A DNA stretch of 64,000 bases from Caulobacter sp. (GTDB lineage Bacteria; Pseudomonadota; Alphaproteobacteria; Caulobacterales; Caulobacteraceae), in NCBI GenBank assembly GCA_017745235.1, contig JAGHZU010000019.1, positions 1 through 64,000 on the forward strand, written 5' to 3'. The notes under the pieces are model-generated. The model did no database searches, was not told the origin of the DNA, and saw nothing but the letters and a program-made list of their open reading frames with translations. Position numbers and translations under genes: made by a program. Positions 1 to 10,460 of this stretch are shown piece by piece; within the stretch, counting starts at the first letter, position 1, and every line of letters starts with the position of its first letter.

Positions 1-523
1 AGCCCTGATTGGCGCGGACGCGGCCATGGCCGCCGCAGGTCGGGCATTGCCGCGACTTCGAGCCGGGCTTGGCGCCCGTGCCGGAACAGGCTTCGCAGGA
101 GACCGACGTCGGCACGCGGATCGAGGCGTTCTTGCCGGTGAAGGCTTCTTCCAGCCCGATCTCGAGGTTGTAGCGCAGGTCGGCGCCGCGTTCGCGGCCA
201 TTGGCGCTGCGCGGCCCGCCTCGTCTGGCATCGCCGAAGAAGGAATCGAAGATGTCCGACATGAAGTCGGAGAAATCGGCCCCGCCTCCGCCCCCGCCAC
301 CATTCTCGAAGGCGGCATGGCCGAAGCGGTCGTAAGCCGCGCGTTTCTGCGGGTCGGACAGCACCGAATAGGCTTCGTTGACTTCCTTGAACCGCGAAGA
401 CGCGTTCTCGCAGCCGCCATTGCGGTCGGGATGGTGTTCCATCGCCATCTTGCGGAACGCGGCCTTGAGGGCGGCGTCATCGCAGCCTCGGGCGACGCCC
501 AGGACTTCGTAGTAGTCGCGCAT
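1..523 (-). CDS. dnaJ: Chaperone DnaJ (Hsp40), C-terminus cut off by window edge
   Basis: Co-chaperone that delivers unfolded substrates to DnaK and stimulates its ATPase. The start reads [10 protein letters not shown]; the J domain fills residues 1-70 with the HPD motif near residue 31 (EHHPDRNGG). A Gly/Phe-rich linker follows ([16 protein letters not shown]), then the first zinc-binding repeats of the Cys-rich domain ([14 protein letters not shown]). Only about 174 residues of the roughly 385 typical of the family are present because the gene leaves the window at base 1. It lies 139 bp downstream of dnaK on the same strand, the usual dnaK-dnaJ operon order. Confidence 0.96.
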   Translation of the reverse strand, partial: MRDYYEVLGVARGCDDAALKAAFRKMAMEHHPDRNGGCENASSRFKEVNEAYSVLSDPQKRAAYDRFGHAAFENGGGGGGGADFSDFMSDIFDSFFGDARRGGPRSANGRERGADLRYNLEIGLEEAFTGKNASIRVPTSVSCEACSGTGAKPGSKSRQCPTCGGHGRVRANQG

Positions 524-617
524 CGTCAGGGTCGATCACTAGCAACGTTAGGAGGAAAGGTGGGGGCGCCCCCGCCCGGCCGCAAGCGGTGGACGAGAGC
601 GCCATACCCGAAAGGTA

Positions 618-650
618 GGGCGGCCGGGACCGAAGTCACGCCGGCCGCCC
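618..650 (-). terminator. Strong hairpin between dnaK and dnaJ
   Basis: A perfect 10-bp GC stem (GGGCGGCCGG / CCGGCCGCCC) with a 13-nt loop begins 12 nt after the dnaK stop. No U-tract follows. In a dnaK-dnaJ operon such a hairpin probably acts as a partial terminator or protects the 3' end of the dnaK message, keeping DnaK in excess over DnaJ. The attenuation role is inferred. Confidence 0.55.
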
Positions 651-662
651 CGCGACCCATGG

Positions 663-2558
<1,896 letters not shown>

Positions 2559-2755
2559 GTGTGAGACCTGCAGCTCCTGAATGGCGGACGGCGGTGACAA
2601 GGGCCTTCGATACAAGCGCCCCGGTTTTTCTCGAGCCGTCCCCGTCTGGTCGCGTAGTTGCGGTTGATCCAAATCCTCGCCTACCAAACGAAGTTGGTGG
2701 GCAAAGCGTTCGTTCAATCGAAGTTGACGAGCCCGTCAACCCCGCTTCGCAGCGG

Positions 2756-2783
2756 ATATGGGGGATGGAGCCGGGCCTGCAAG
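2756..2783 (-). promoter_or_regulatory. Sigma-32-type heat-shock promoter of dnaK
   Basis: On the minus strand CTTGCAG (2783-2777) is followed after exactly 13 nt by CCCCATAT (2763-2756). This fits the RpoH consensus (CTTGAAA, 13-17 nt, CCCCAT) closely. Transcription would start near 2749, about 190 nt upstream of the dnaK ATG. C. crescentus dnaK is known to have a heat-shock promoter in addition to a vegetative one. An inverted repeat TTGACG-AGCC-CGTCAA (2724-2739) lies just inside the predicted leader. Confidence 0.75.
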
Positions 2784-2870
2784 CCCAATCCCGCAAGGAA
2801 CGAAGGGGAATCTGAGGGCCGGCGCGAAAATGACCGCACGCGAAAAAGCACGGCCATTCCGTCGGATAGG

Positions 2871-2902
2871 CGCCGGGCGAGGCGCGCAAGCCTCACCCGG
2901 CG
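2871..2902 (-). terminator. Long hairpin after the M1 aminopeptidase gene
   Basis: A 13-bp stem (CGCCGGGCGAGGC with GCCTCACCCGGCG, one wobble pair on the minus-strand RNA) closes a 6-nt loop about 25 nt after the aminopeptidase stop. There is no U-tract, so termination may be Rho-assisted or the hairpin may protect the 3' end. Confidence 0.5.
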
Positions 2903-2926
2903 TTCGCTGAACCCGCTCCGGGAGCC

Positions 2927-5602
2927 TCAGTTCGCGGCCGTGGCGCCGCCTTTGGCGACCCAGGCCTCGATCGCGGGCAGGGCGGCCTTGCGCGTCTTGA
3001 TCCGGTCGGTGACCGCAGCGACGGTCTTGTCGGCCTCGCCGCGCGAGCCCTCCGGCAGGTTGGCCTTGGCGTAGGCCTGGACCTTCTCGATCATCGCGGG
3101 ATCGGCCGACCGACGGCCAAGACCCGGGATGAACTTGGTCGCCGAGGCCGCGTCCACCTTGCCGTTCACCGCGTCCTTGTGGGCCACGGCGAAATCGAAG
3201 GCCTGGTCGGGATGCAGCAGGGCGACCCGCGAGATCATGTTGGCCGACAGGGTCTCGCCCGGCTCGGCCGTGATCGCCAGCTCCAGGGCCTTGGCCGACA
3301 GGGCCGGATCCAGGGCCGAGGCCAGCTGGGTGTAGAGCTGGTCGCGGATCAGCGGCGTCTTCTCGGCCTTGGCCTGCTCGTGCAGGGCGTCCCAGGCCCG
3401 GGCGTCGGCGTGTCGACCCACGACCGCCAGGATCGTCTTGCGCAGCGGGCCGGGCACGGCCGTCGGGTCGGCCTTGTCGGCGGCGTACCGGCGCTTTGCC
3501 TCTGCGATCACGGCCGGGTCGCCCAGGGTCGACAACGAGGTGATCAGGCTGGCCCGCAGCGAGGCGACCGGGGCGGCTTCGCCCGCCTTGGCCGTCCAGC
3601 CGACCTTGGCGAACACGGGAGCCAGGCGCGCTATGGCCAGCTTGCGGAACGCGTCCCGGCCAGCCGGAGCGTTGTCGTACATGCCGTCGACGCTCGTCAG
3701 GATGTCGGCGACCTTGCTCCAGACCTGCGGATCGGCGTCGACCGGCGTGCCCACGGCCAGGTCAAGGGCGTCGGTCACCGCCTGTTGACCGTTCAGGCCC
3801 AGGGCCCAGGCGTCGGAGATCACGCCCAGCTGGTCGATGGCCGGCAGCTTGGCGAAGCTGGCCTTCACCCCGGTGAACGCCTTGGGCGCGTAGAGCACGC
3901 GGAAATAGCCGGTCTGGCCGGCGTTGACGATCACCGGGCCGCAGCCATCGACGGCGAGCGAGCCCTTGCCGCCCGTGACCAGGGTCTTGGACAGGGTGGT
4001 CGAACCGGCGACCTGGGCCGAGACCGGCACGCGCCAGGCCAGCGGAGTCTTGGTCGGCTTGTCGCGGCTGAACTCGCCCTGGGTCAGGGTCAGGGTCGTC
4101 TTGCCCGCCGCGCAGGCGCCGGCGTCGACGGTGATCAGCGGGATGCCCGGCTGCAGCGTGAAGTCGTGGGCGATGGCGGTGATCGGCTTGCCGGCCGCGG
4201 CCTCGACTTCCTTCCACAGGTCATCGGTCTGGGTGTTGCCGTGAGCGTGGGCCTTCATGTAGCGACGCACGCCGTCGCGCCAGGCGTCGGGACCGACATA
4301 GGCTTCGAGCATGCGGATGACCGCCTCGCCCTTCTGGTAGGTGATCGCGTCGAAGGCCTGGCTGGCCTGGTCCACGGTCTCCACGTGCTGCACCACCGGG
4401 TGGGTGGTCGACAGCGAGTCCAGGCCCATGGCGTATTCACGATTGGCCACGGCGCTCAACTGGCTGTTCCACTCGGGGTGGAAGTGCTCGGTGGCGCGGC
4501 TTTCCATCCACGAGGCAAAGCCTTCGTTCAGCCACAGGTCGTCCCACCACTGCATGGTCACCAGGTCGCCGAACCATTGGTGGGCCATCTCGTGGGCCAC
4601 GGTGGTGTAGATGTTCTCGCGATCCTTCTGGGTCGAGATCGCGGGGTCCTCCAGCAGGGCGTACTCGAAATAGAAGATCGCGCCCCAGTTCTCCATGGCG
4701 CTGAAGAACTGGCTCTGGCCCGGGGCGGCGATGTGGTCGAGCTTGGGCAGCGGATAAGGCACGCCGAAATAGTCGTTGTACCACTGCAGGATCGGGCCCG
4801 ACGACTTCAAGGCGAACTCGGCCTTGGCCAGGTCGCCCTTCTTGGTGATCACGCCCATCTCGACGTCGCCGACCTTGGCGGTGGCGCGGTCGAACTCGCC
4901 CAGGCCGAAGAACAGCAGGTAGGTCGACATCTTCGGCGACTGGGCGAAGGTCACGCGGCTCTTGCCGCCGCCGACGTCCTCGGTCTTGGTGATCGGCATG
5001 TTGCTGACCGCCATCTGACCGGTCGGCACGATCGCCTGCATCGAATAGGTGGCCTTGAAGAACGGCTCGTCCCACGAGGGGATGAAGCGGCGGGCGTCGC
5101 TGTTCTCGAACTGCGTGTAGAGCGCGCGCCTCTTGCCCTGGTCGGTGTCGTAGTCCAGGGCGAAAAGTCCGGCCGCCTGGGTGTAGATCTTGCCGGCATA
5201 GTCCAGCGCCAGGACATGGGCGCCCTTGGTCACGGGCTTGTCGAAAGTGAAGGTGGCCGTCTGGGCCTCTGCGTCGATGCTGACCCGGGCCGGGCCGATC
5301 CCGGCGATCTCGGCCTTGGAGAAGGTCATGTCGGCCGCGTGCAGGGTGATGGTCCGGGTCGGGGCCGCCAGGTCGATGGCGATCTTCACCGAAGCGGTGA
5401 AGGTCATCTTGTCGGCGTCGGGGGTAAAGACCAGATCATAGTGCGAGGGCACGACGCCGCGCGGCAATTGGGTCGTCACGTTGGCCGCGGTGATGGTTGT
5501 CGGCTTGGCGGCGAGAGGCGACTTCTGGGGCGTGGCGGCCAGGCTGGAGCCGGCGGCAAGAACGAGCACGGCAACCGCCGCTGAGGAGAGAAGTCGACGC
5601 AT
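2927..5602 (-). CDS. Secreted M1-family zinc aminopeptidase
   Basis: Peptidase family M1 (gluzincin) that removes N-terminal residues from peptides. The ATG at 5602 gives MRRLLSSAAVAVLVLAAGSS, a clear Sec signal peptide ending LAA near residue 23, so the enzyme is exported. The substrate-binding motif SAMENWG lies near residue 300 and the zinc site HEMAHQWFGD near 335, with the distal Glu in LWLNEGF. The C-terminal half is an ERAP1-like helical domain. Length 891 is normal. It is divergent from alkB with 93 bp between the starts. An upstream in-frame start would bury the signal peptide and was rejected. Confidence 0.92.
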   Translation of the reverse strand: MRRLLSSAAVAVLVLAAGSSLAATPQKSPLAAKPTTITAANVTTQLPRGVVPSHYDLVFTPDADKMTFTASVKIAIDLAAPTRTITLHAADMTFSKAEIAGIGPARVSIDAEAQTATFTFDKPVTKGAHVLALDYAGKIYTQAAGLFALDYDTDQGKRRALYTQFENSDARRFIPSWDEPFFKATYSMQAIVPTGQMAVSNMPITKTEDVGGGKSRVTFAQSPKMSTYLLFFGLGEFDRATAKVGDVEMGVITKKGDLAKAEFALKSSGPILQWYNDYFGVPYPLPKLDHIAAPGQSQFFSAMENWGAIFYFEYALLEDPAISTQKDRENIYTTVAHEMAHQWFGDLVTMQWWDDLWLNEGFASWMESRATEHFHPEWNSQLSAVANREYAMGLDSLSTTHPVVQHVETVDQASQAFDAITYQKGEAVIRMLEAYVGPDAWRDGVRRYMKAHAHGNTQTDDLWKEVEAAAGKPITAIAHDFTLQPGIPLITVDAGACAAGKTTLTLTQGEFSRDKPTKTPLAWRVPVSAQVAGSTTLSKTLVTGGKGSLAVDGCGPVIVNAGQTGYFRVLYAPKAFTGVKASFAKLPAIDQLGVISDAWALGLNGQQAVTDALDLAVGTPVDADPQVWSKVADILTSVDGMYDNAPAGRDAFRKLAIARLAPVFAKVGWTAKAGEAAPVASLRASLITSLSTLGDPAVIAEAKRRYAADKADPTAVPGPLRKTILAVVGRHADARAWDALHEQAKAEKTPLIRDQLYTQLASALDPALSAKALELAITAEPGETLSANMISRVALLHPDQAFDFAVAHKDAVNGKVDAASATKFIPGLGRRSADPAMIEKVQAYAKANLPEGSRGEADKTVAAVTDRIKTRKAALPAIEAWVAKGGATAAN

Positions 5603-5695
5603 GAAGGGCCCTGAAACTGCAATTTTCGATCGGCTGGAGCGCCGAGGGCGCAAACCAACACTGTCCCGCCTCGTCTTTCGCATTAATTTTCCGTA

Positions 5696-6313
5696 ATGAA
5701 TCGCTCCATCTCGATCGTTCCGGGTTTCGATCTGTGGCCCGGACTTCTGGACCTCCGTGTCCAGGCCGATCTGATCGAGACGGTGCGGGCCGCCTTCGAA
5801 GCCGCCCCGCCTGCGCGGTACGAAACCGCCTACGGCAAGGCCATGAGCGTCGCCATGACCAGCTTCGGGCCATTGGGCTGGACCAGCGACAAGGCCGGCT
5901 ACCGCTACGCCGATCGTCATCCGGGTACGGGCCGCTCCTGGCCGGACATGCCCCAGGCCCTGCTCGATCTCTGGGCCGAACTGGGCGATCCGGACACGCC
6001 GCCGGACTCGGCTCTGGTCAATCTCTACCGCGACGACGCCCGCATGGGCCTGCACCAGGACCGCGACGAAGCCGATCCACGCTTTCCGGTGCTGTCGATC
6101 TCGCTGGGCGACACGGCGATTTTCCGGATCGGCGGGACCGCCCGCAAGGATCCCACGCGCAGCCTGCGGTTGTCGTCGGGCGACGTCTGCCGCCTTTCCG
6201 GCCCTGCGCGCCTGGCCTTCCACGGCGTAGACCGCATCCTGCCGGGCTCCTCGAGTTTGGTCCCCGGGGGAGGGCGAGTGAACATCACCCTGAGGCGGGC
6301 GAAGGCGGCCTAG
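5696..6313 (+). CDS. alkB: AlkB-type Fe(II)/2-oxoglutarate nucleic-acid demethylase
   Basis: Repairs 1-methyladenine and 3-methylcytosine by oxidative demethylation. The iron ligands appear as LHQDRDE (His-X-Asp) and a later His (AFHGVDR); the 2-oxoglutarate-binding arginines are in RVNITLR. The substrate lid includes GYRY. Length 205 matches E. coli AlkB (216). No ada gene is adjacent; a separate AraC-alkyltransferase fusion is at about 31 kb. The ATG lies in ATGAATC, so its start overlaps a GANTC methylation site, and TTAATTTTCCGTAAT just upstream resembles a degenerate CtrA box; neither is proof of regulation. Confidence 0.93.
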   Translation: MNRSISIVPGFDLWPGLLDLRVQADLIETVRAAFEAAPPARYETAYGKAMSVAMTSFGPLGWTSDKAGYRYADRHPGTGRSWPDMPQALLDLWAELGDPDTPPDSALVNLYRDDARMGLHQDRDEADPRFPVLSISLGDTAIFRIGGTARKDPTRSLRLSSGDVCRLSGPARLAFHGVDRILPGSSSLVPGGGRVNITLRRAKAA

Positions 6314-6322
6314 CCCCGAACG

Positions 6323-6355
6323 AAAAAAGGCCGCCCCGGAGGACGGCCCCTTTCG
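6323..6355. terminator. Bidirectional terminator between alkB and dnaA
   Basis: An A-rich run followed by GGCCGCC, a short loop, GGACGGCC and CCCTTT lies between the convergent ends of alkB and dnaA. The A-run on one side and T-run on the other let it work in both directions. Confidence 0.6.
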
Positions 6356-6370
6356 AAGTCGGATGAGACC

Positions 6371-7849
6371 TCAGCCCCGCAGCTTGCGGGTGATGGTCTC
6401 CAGGTCCTGGCTCAGGGCCGGGTCTTCGGCGCGCAGGGCCTCGATGCGGCGCACGGCGTGCAGGACGGTGGTGTGGTCGCGGCCGCCGAAGCGACGACCG
6501 ATATCGGGCAGCGAACGGGTGGTCAGCTGCTTGGCCAGCCACATGGCCGCCTGACGCGGTCGGGCGATGGCGCGGTTGCGGCGCTCGCTCAGCAGGTCGG
6601 CCTGCTTCATGGCGTAGTGCTCGGCCGTGGCCTTCTGGATGTCGTCGATGGTGATGCGCTTCTCGCCGGCCCGCAGGTGCGGACGCAGGATCGCCTGGAC
6701 CTCGTCCAGCGTCAGGCGCGAGACACCCTCGCCGGCGCGCGCCGACAGGGTGTTGAGGGCACCTTCCAGTTCGCGGACGCTGTCGGTGAAGCGGTCAGCC
6801 AGGAAGTTCATGACGTCCGGACGCATGGTCGGCTCGAAGCCGTGCTGGCGCGACAGCGACTGCAGCTTGCGCTCCAGGATGCCGATGCGCAGGGCGCGGT
6901 CGGCCGGCTCAAGTCCGCAGACCAGGCCCGCCGAAAGGTGAGAGCGCAGGCGCGCATCCATCTCGGTCATGGCGGCCGGGGCGCGGTCGGACGAGAACAC
7001 CACGCGGCGGCCGTCCTCGACCAGGGCGGTCAGGGTGTGGAACAGCTCCTCCTGGCTCGACTGCTTGCCGGCGATGAAGTGCACGTCGTCGATGATCAGC
7101 AGGTCGGCGCCGCGCAGTTCTTCCTTGAAGGCCGCGGTCTGGCGGTCCATCACCGCACGCACGAAGGTCGACAGGAAGCGTTCGGCGGTCAGGTAGACCA
7201 CGCGCTTGGTCGGGGCCTGACGCATGGCCTCCCAGGCCAAGGCGTTCAGCAGGTGGGTCTTCCCGAAACCGTAAGGGCCGTGGAACAGCACGGGGTTGAA
7301 GTGGCCGTCGGCCCAGCTGGCCACCCGGCGCGCCACGGCGTGGGCGAACTCGTTGGCGGGCCCCGGCACGAAGGTGTCGAAGGTGAAGCGTTCCTGCAGG
7401 CCCTGGATGGCGGTCGGCTTGGCGCCCGCGCTGGGGACGCTGGCCACCGGGGCCAGGGCGGGAGTGTCGCTGGAGACGGGCAGGGCGATCTCGATCGGCT
7501 CGGCCTTGGTCTCGACATAGGCGCCGGCTGCGGCCTCGAATTCCAGGCGCGACTTCAGGTCGAGACGGCGGGCGGTGGCGTCGTTGGCGGCCCACAGCTC
7601 GCTGACGCGACGCCACGCGCTACGGCGGATCCAGTCGCGCGCGATGCCGGTGGGGGTCACCAGGACCACGTCGCCGGCCGGGATCTCGCGCAGGACGGCG
7701 GGCGCGATCCACGAACCGAAGGCAGCGTCGCCTAATTCGCGTTTCAGGACGGCGCACACCTTGCTCCAGACGACGCCAGCCGGCTCACAGGCAACCGCAG
7801 AATACGCAGCCGAAAACTCCTGACTCACCACGCCGCCTTTGATCGTCAT
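6371..7849 (-). CDS. dnaA: Chromosomal replication initiator DnaA
   Basis: AAA+ ATPase that binds DnaA boxes, melts the origin and loads the helicase; in Caulobacter it also activates early cell-cycle genes. The start MTIKGGVVSQ matches the Caulobacter form, 492 residues. Domain I is about 1-90; Walker A is GPYGFGKTH (191-199), Walker B LLIIDDVHF (about 252-260). Domain IV at the C-terminus has the DnaA signature GGRDHTTVLHAVRR. It is not next to dnaN or the origin: the predicted Cori is about 55 kb away. The gene has a long leader and a GANTC site upstream, in line with known CcrM-dependent transcription of Caulobacter dnaA. Confidence 0.98.
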   Translation of the reverse strand: MTIKGGVVSQEFSAAYSAVACEPAGVVWSKVCAVLKRELGDAAFGSWIAPAVLREIPAGDVVLVTPTGIARDWIRRSAWRRVSELWAANDATARRLDLKSRLEFEAAAGAYVETKAEPIEIALPVSSDTPALAPVASVPSAGAKPTAIQGLQERFTFDTFVPGPANEFAHAVARRVASWADGHFNPVLFHGPYGFGKTHLLNALAWEAMRQAPTKRVVYLTAERFLSTFVRAVMDRQTAAFKEELRGADLLIIDDVHFIAGKQSSQEELFHTLTALVEDGRRVVFSSDRAPAAMTEMDARLRSHLSAGLVCGLEPADRALRIGILERKLQSLSRQHGFEPTMRPDVMNFLADRFTDSVRELEGALNTLSARAGEGVSRLTLDEVQAILRPHLRAGEKRITIDDIQKATAEHYAMKQADLLSERRNRAIARPRQAAMWLAKQLTTRSLPDIGRRFGGRDHTTVLHAVRRIEALRAEDPALSQDLETITRKLRG

Positions 7850-8041
7850 CGGTTCACCGCCTGATATATTTGTCGTGTCTGCCTGCCCCGATCGCCGCCC
7901 CCCATGGCGCACGACCGCGTCCCAACCTCTTCACGCATCCAGAGACAGCCGGAATCCAGAGACAAAGGGTCTCTTTCGGCGAACGCAAGGGCGCCGCCGC
8001 CGCCAGTTATCTCCATGGACTGGAAGAGCGTTGAGACCTTT

Positions 8042-8069
8042 AAACTAGCCAGCGGCCCCTGCCGGTCAA
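8042..8069 (-). promoter_or_regulatory. Probable dnaA promoter
   Basis: On the minus strand TTGACC (8069-8064) and TAGTTT (8047-8042) are separated by 16 nt. A start near 8035 would give a leader of about 185 nt; C. crescentus dnaA is known to have a long untranslated leader of about 155 nt. The region 7850-8211 holds no gene. It contains a TTATCTCCA sequence (8013-8021) that is at best a weak DnaA box. Confidence 0.5.
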
Positions 8070-8105
8070 ACGGAAAACTTGCGTCCGATCGCGGATATTT
8101 CTGTT

Positions 8106-8110
8106 GACTC
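8106..8110. promoter_or_regulatory. GANTC (CcrM) methylation site upstream of dnaA
   Basis: GACTC lies about 40 bp upstream of the predicted dnaA -35. Full methylation of GANTC sites in the dnaA promoter is known to favour its transcription in C. crescentus, linking expression to passage of the replication fork. The link here is by position only. Confidence 0.5.
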
Positions 8111-8209
8111 GCGAGAGGGCCTCACCGGTCAAGGGAAAGCTTAATCAGACCCCGTCGTTATCCGAGCGCAATGTCTCGTGGACAATCAAAGTCATGAAAA
8201 ATTTTCATA

Positions 8210-8243
8210 GAAAAAGCCGACCGAGTTTCCTCGATCGGCTTCT
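8210..8243 (-). terminator. Rho-independent terminator of rpsT
   Basis: On the minus strand AAGCCGATCGAG-GAAA-CTCGGTCGGCTT is followed by TTTCTATGAAAATTTTTC. A 12-bp stem with one mismatch, GNRA-like loop and U-rich tail about 50 nt after the rpsT stop make this a convincing intrinsic terminator. Confidence 0.85.
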
Positions 8244-8291
8244 CTAAGTCTTTGATTTCGCTGACCGAACGCCGTTCGGCCGGAAACTGGA

Positions 8292-8567
8292 TTAGGCAGC
8301 GGCCTGATCAAGCTTCTTCAGGCGAGCCGCCAGGCGCGAGACCTTGCGGGAGCCGGTGTTGGGGTGGACGACGCCCTTGGAGACGGCGCGCATCAGTTCC
8401 GACTGCGCTTCGACGAAAGCGGCCTTGGCGACGGCGACGTCGCCCTTGGCGATCGCGTCTTCGAACTTGCGCAGGAAGGTGCGCACGCGCGAGCGGCGGG
8501 CGGTGTTGACTTCGGTGCGACGGGCGATCTTGCGGATCGCTTTCTTGGCGCCGGGATTATTGGCCAT
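8292..8567 (-). CDS. rpsT: 30S ribosomal protein S20
   Basis: Small basic protein that binds 16S rRNA early in 30S assembly. Starts [17 protein letters not shown] and has the S20 pattern of two long Lys/Arg-rich helices; 91 residues is normal. It has its own promoter (8634-8662) and an intrinsic terminator, so it is a single-gene unit upstream of dnaA on the same strand. Confidence 0.97.
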   Translation of the reverse strand: MANNPGAKKAIRKIARRTEVNTARRSRVRTFLRKFEDAIAKGDVAVAKAAFVEAQSELMRAVSKGVVHPNTGSRKVSRLAARLKKLDQAAA

Positions 8568-8633
8568 TAGTTCGGACCTTCAAACGGACAGCCGCGCGGG
8601 CGGCCGCGAAGCAGGAGAAATCAAGAGCGCGCG

Positions 8634-8662
8634 GATATACGGGAAGGGACCCTTTCGGTCAA
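8634..8662 (-). promoter_or_regulatory. Promoter of rpsT
   Basis: On the minus strand TTGACC (8662-8657), 17-nt spacer, TATATC (8639-8634). Predicted transcription start near 8627 gives a leader of about 60 nt before the rpsT ATG. It is one of the best vegetative promoter matches in the window. Confidence 0.65.
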
Positions 8663-8705
8663 TCCACAGATGCCCGAGAATCTGCGCCGTCGCTCAAACG
8701 GTCGT

Positions 8706-9494
8706 TCACGAGCCCTTGAAGGCCGGTTTGCGCTTGTCGACGAAGGCGGCCATGCCTTCCTTCTGGTCGTCGAAGGCGAACAGCGAGTGGAACAGGCGCC
8801 GCTCCAGGGCGACGCCCGTCGTCAGCGTGGTCTCGTAGGCTGCGTTGACCAGTTCCTTGTTCATGGCCGTGGCCAGGGGCGACTGGGCGGCGATCTTGGC
8901 CGCCACGGCCAGGGCTTCATCGACCAGGGTGTCGGACGGGAAGATCCGCGAGACCAGGCCCGCGCGCTCGGCTTCCTCCGCGCCCATCATCCGGCCGGTC
9001 AGGATCATGTCCATGGCCTTGGACTTGCCGACCAGTCGGGTCAGGCGCTGAGTGCCGCCGATCCCGGGCGCGACGCCCAGGTTGATCTCGGGCTGGCCGA
9101 ACTTGGCCGTGTCGGCCGCCAGGATGAAGTCGCACATCATCGCCAGCTCGCAGCCGCCGCCGAGGGCGTAGCCGGCCACTGCGGCGATGATCGGCTTGCG
9201 GGTCTGTTCGATGGCGCGGGCGCCGGCGGTGAAGAAATCGGCCTTGAACATCTGGGCGTACGACTTGTCCGACATCTCCTTGATGTCGGCGCCGGCCGCG
9301 AAGGCCTTGGCCGAGCCGGTCAGGACAATGCAGCCCACCGCATCGTCGGCCTGGGCCTCGGCCAGGGCTTCGGCCAAGTCGGCCAGCAGGGCGGTGTTGA
9401 GGGCGTTCAGGGCCTCGGGGCGATTGAGCCGGATCAGGCGCACGCCCGGAGCGGTTTCCGGGCTCTCGACGATCAGGGTCTGGTACTCGGCCAT
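8706..9494 (-). CDS. Enoyl-CoA hydratase / crotonase-family protein
   Basis: Adds water across the trans-2 double bond of enoyl-CoA in fatty-acid or amino-acid breakdown. Crotonase fold with the first oxyanion-hole segment [11 protein letters not shown] and the second [17 protein letters not shown]; both catalytic glutamates (CELAM and QPEINLG) are present, which favours hydratase activity over other crotonase reactions. Length 262 fits short-chain hydratases such as EchA/PaaF. It stands alone on the minus strand, divergent from the neighbouring GST gene. Confidence 0.9.
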   Translation of the reverse strand: MAEYQTLIVESPETAPGVRLIRLNRPEALNALNTALLADLAEALAEAQADDAVGCIVLTGSAKAFAAGADIKEMSDKSYAQMFKADFFTAGARAIEQTRKPIIAAVAGYALGGGCELAMMCDFILAADTAKFGQPEINLGVAPGIGGTQRLTRLVGKSKAMDMILTGRMMGAEEAERAGLVSRIFPSDTLVDEALAVAAKIAAQSPLATAMNKELVNAAYETTLTTGVALERRLFHSLFAFDDQKEGMAAFVDKRKPAFKGS

Positions 9495-9615
9495 CGGCGT
9501 CTCCTGTTGCGCGCACCTTTTATAGTGGGGCTGGCCGTGTTGGGGAGCCCTGAACGGTAGACCCGCCGAAGGTGTTGTGATCTGGGCCCCGCGACGCCCG
9601 CGGCAGGATGATCCG

Positions 9616-10329
9616 ATGACCGACTACGAACTCTACTACTGGTCCGCCCCGTTCCGCGGCCAGTTCGTGCGCGCCGTCCTGGCCTTCGCCGGCAAGAGCT
9701 GGACCGAGGCGGGCGATACGGCGATCGCCCGACTGATGGACGCCCCGGTCGACGACATGCCGGTCCCCTTCATGGGTCCGCCGATGCTGGTGGACCGCAA
9801 GGCCGGCTTCGCCATCGCCCAGACGCCCGCCGTCATCCTCTATCTGGGCGAGACGCTGGGACTGTTGCCGGCGAGGCCGGACCAGCGCGCCCTGACCCTG
9901 AAGGTCGTCGCGGACGCCAACGACGTGATCGATGAAATCACCCTGCAGGGCGGCCAACTGATGTGGACGCCGGAGCGCTGGCGCGACTTCCAGCCCCGCC
10001 TGCGCAAGTGGATGTCGTTCTGGGAAGAGACGGGACGCCGCCACGGACTCGAGGGCGGCTCGGGCTTCCTGCTGGGCTCGGAGGGTCCCGGGATCGCCGA
10101 CGTCGTGACGGCAACGCTGTGGTCGACCCTCGCCGACCATTTCCCAGCGATCGGAGCGACCCTGGAGACGGCCGCCCCGATGACCGCGTCGTTGGCGCAG
10201 CGCATCTCGAACCTGCCGCCGCTGAAGGCCCTGGCCGCGAAGGCCCGGCAGGATTATGGCGACACCTATTGCGGCGGCCAGATCGAGGCGTCGCTACGCA
10301 AGGTCCTGGACGCGCCGGCTCAGCCGTAG
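9616..10329 (+). CDS. Glutathione S-transferase family protein
   Basis: The N-terminal thioredoxin-like domain starts [20 protein letters not shown] and has the cis-proline region near [16 protein letters not shown] with a Glu-Thr in place of the usual Glu-Ser; the all-helical C-terminal domain holds the conserved [11 protein letters not shown] segment. Length 237. The substrate cannot be predicted. The ATG at 9616 was chosen because the thioredoxin domain begins there. Confidence 0.82.
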   Translation: MTDYELYYWSAPFRGQFVRAVLAFAGKSWTEAGDTAIARLMDAPVDDMPVPFMGPPMLVDRKAGFAIAQTPAVILYLGETLGLLPARPDQRALTLKVVADANDVIDEITLQGGQLMWTPERWRDFQPRLRKWMSFWEETGRRHGLEGGSGFLLGSEGPGIADVVTATLWSTLADHFPAIGATLETAAPMTASLAQRISNLPPLKALAAKARQDYGDTYCGGQIEASLRKVLDAPAQP

Positions 10330-10460
10330 GGCGTTCCGGCCAGGGTCGCCTCCACTCCGGCGAAGCCCCGCTCCATCAACCGGTCAGAGCGGCCGCCGGA
10401 TCCCGGCCCGACGGGGCCTTGGCCCGGTCCGCTTCCTCCAGGAAATCGACGGCGTCGGGC

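Noticed and set aside
3179-5584. 801-codon plus-strand frame opposite the M1 aminopeptidase
   Set aside because: Low-complexity Gly/Arg/His-rich product, exact shadow of a gene with clear catalytic motifs.
8013-8021. TTATCTCCA in the dnaA leader as a DnaA box
   Set aside because: Two mismatches to TTATCCACA at key positions; could be a weak site but not supportable as a feature.
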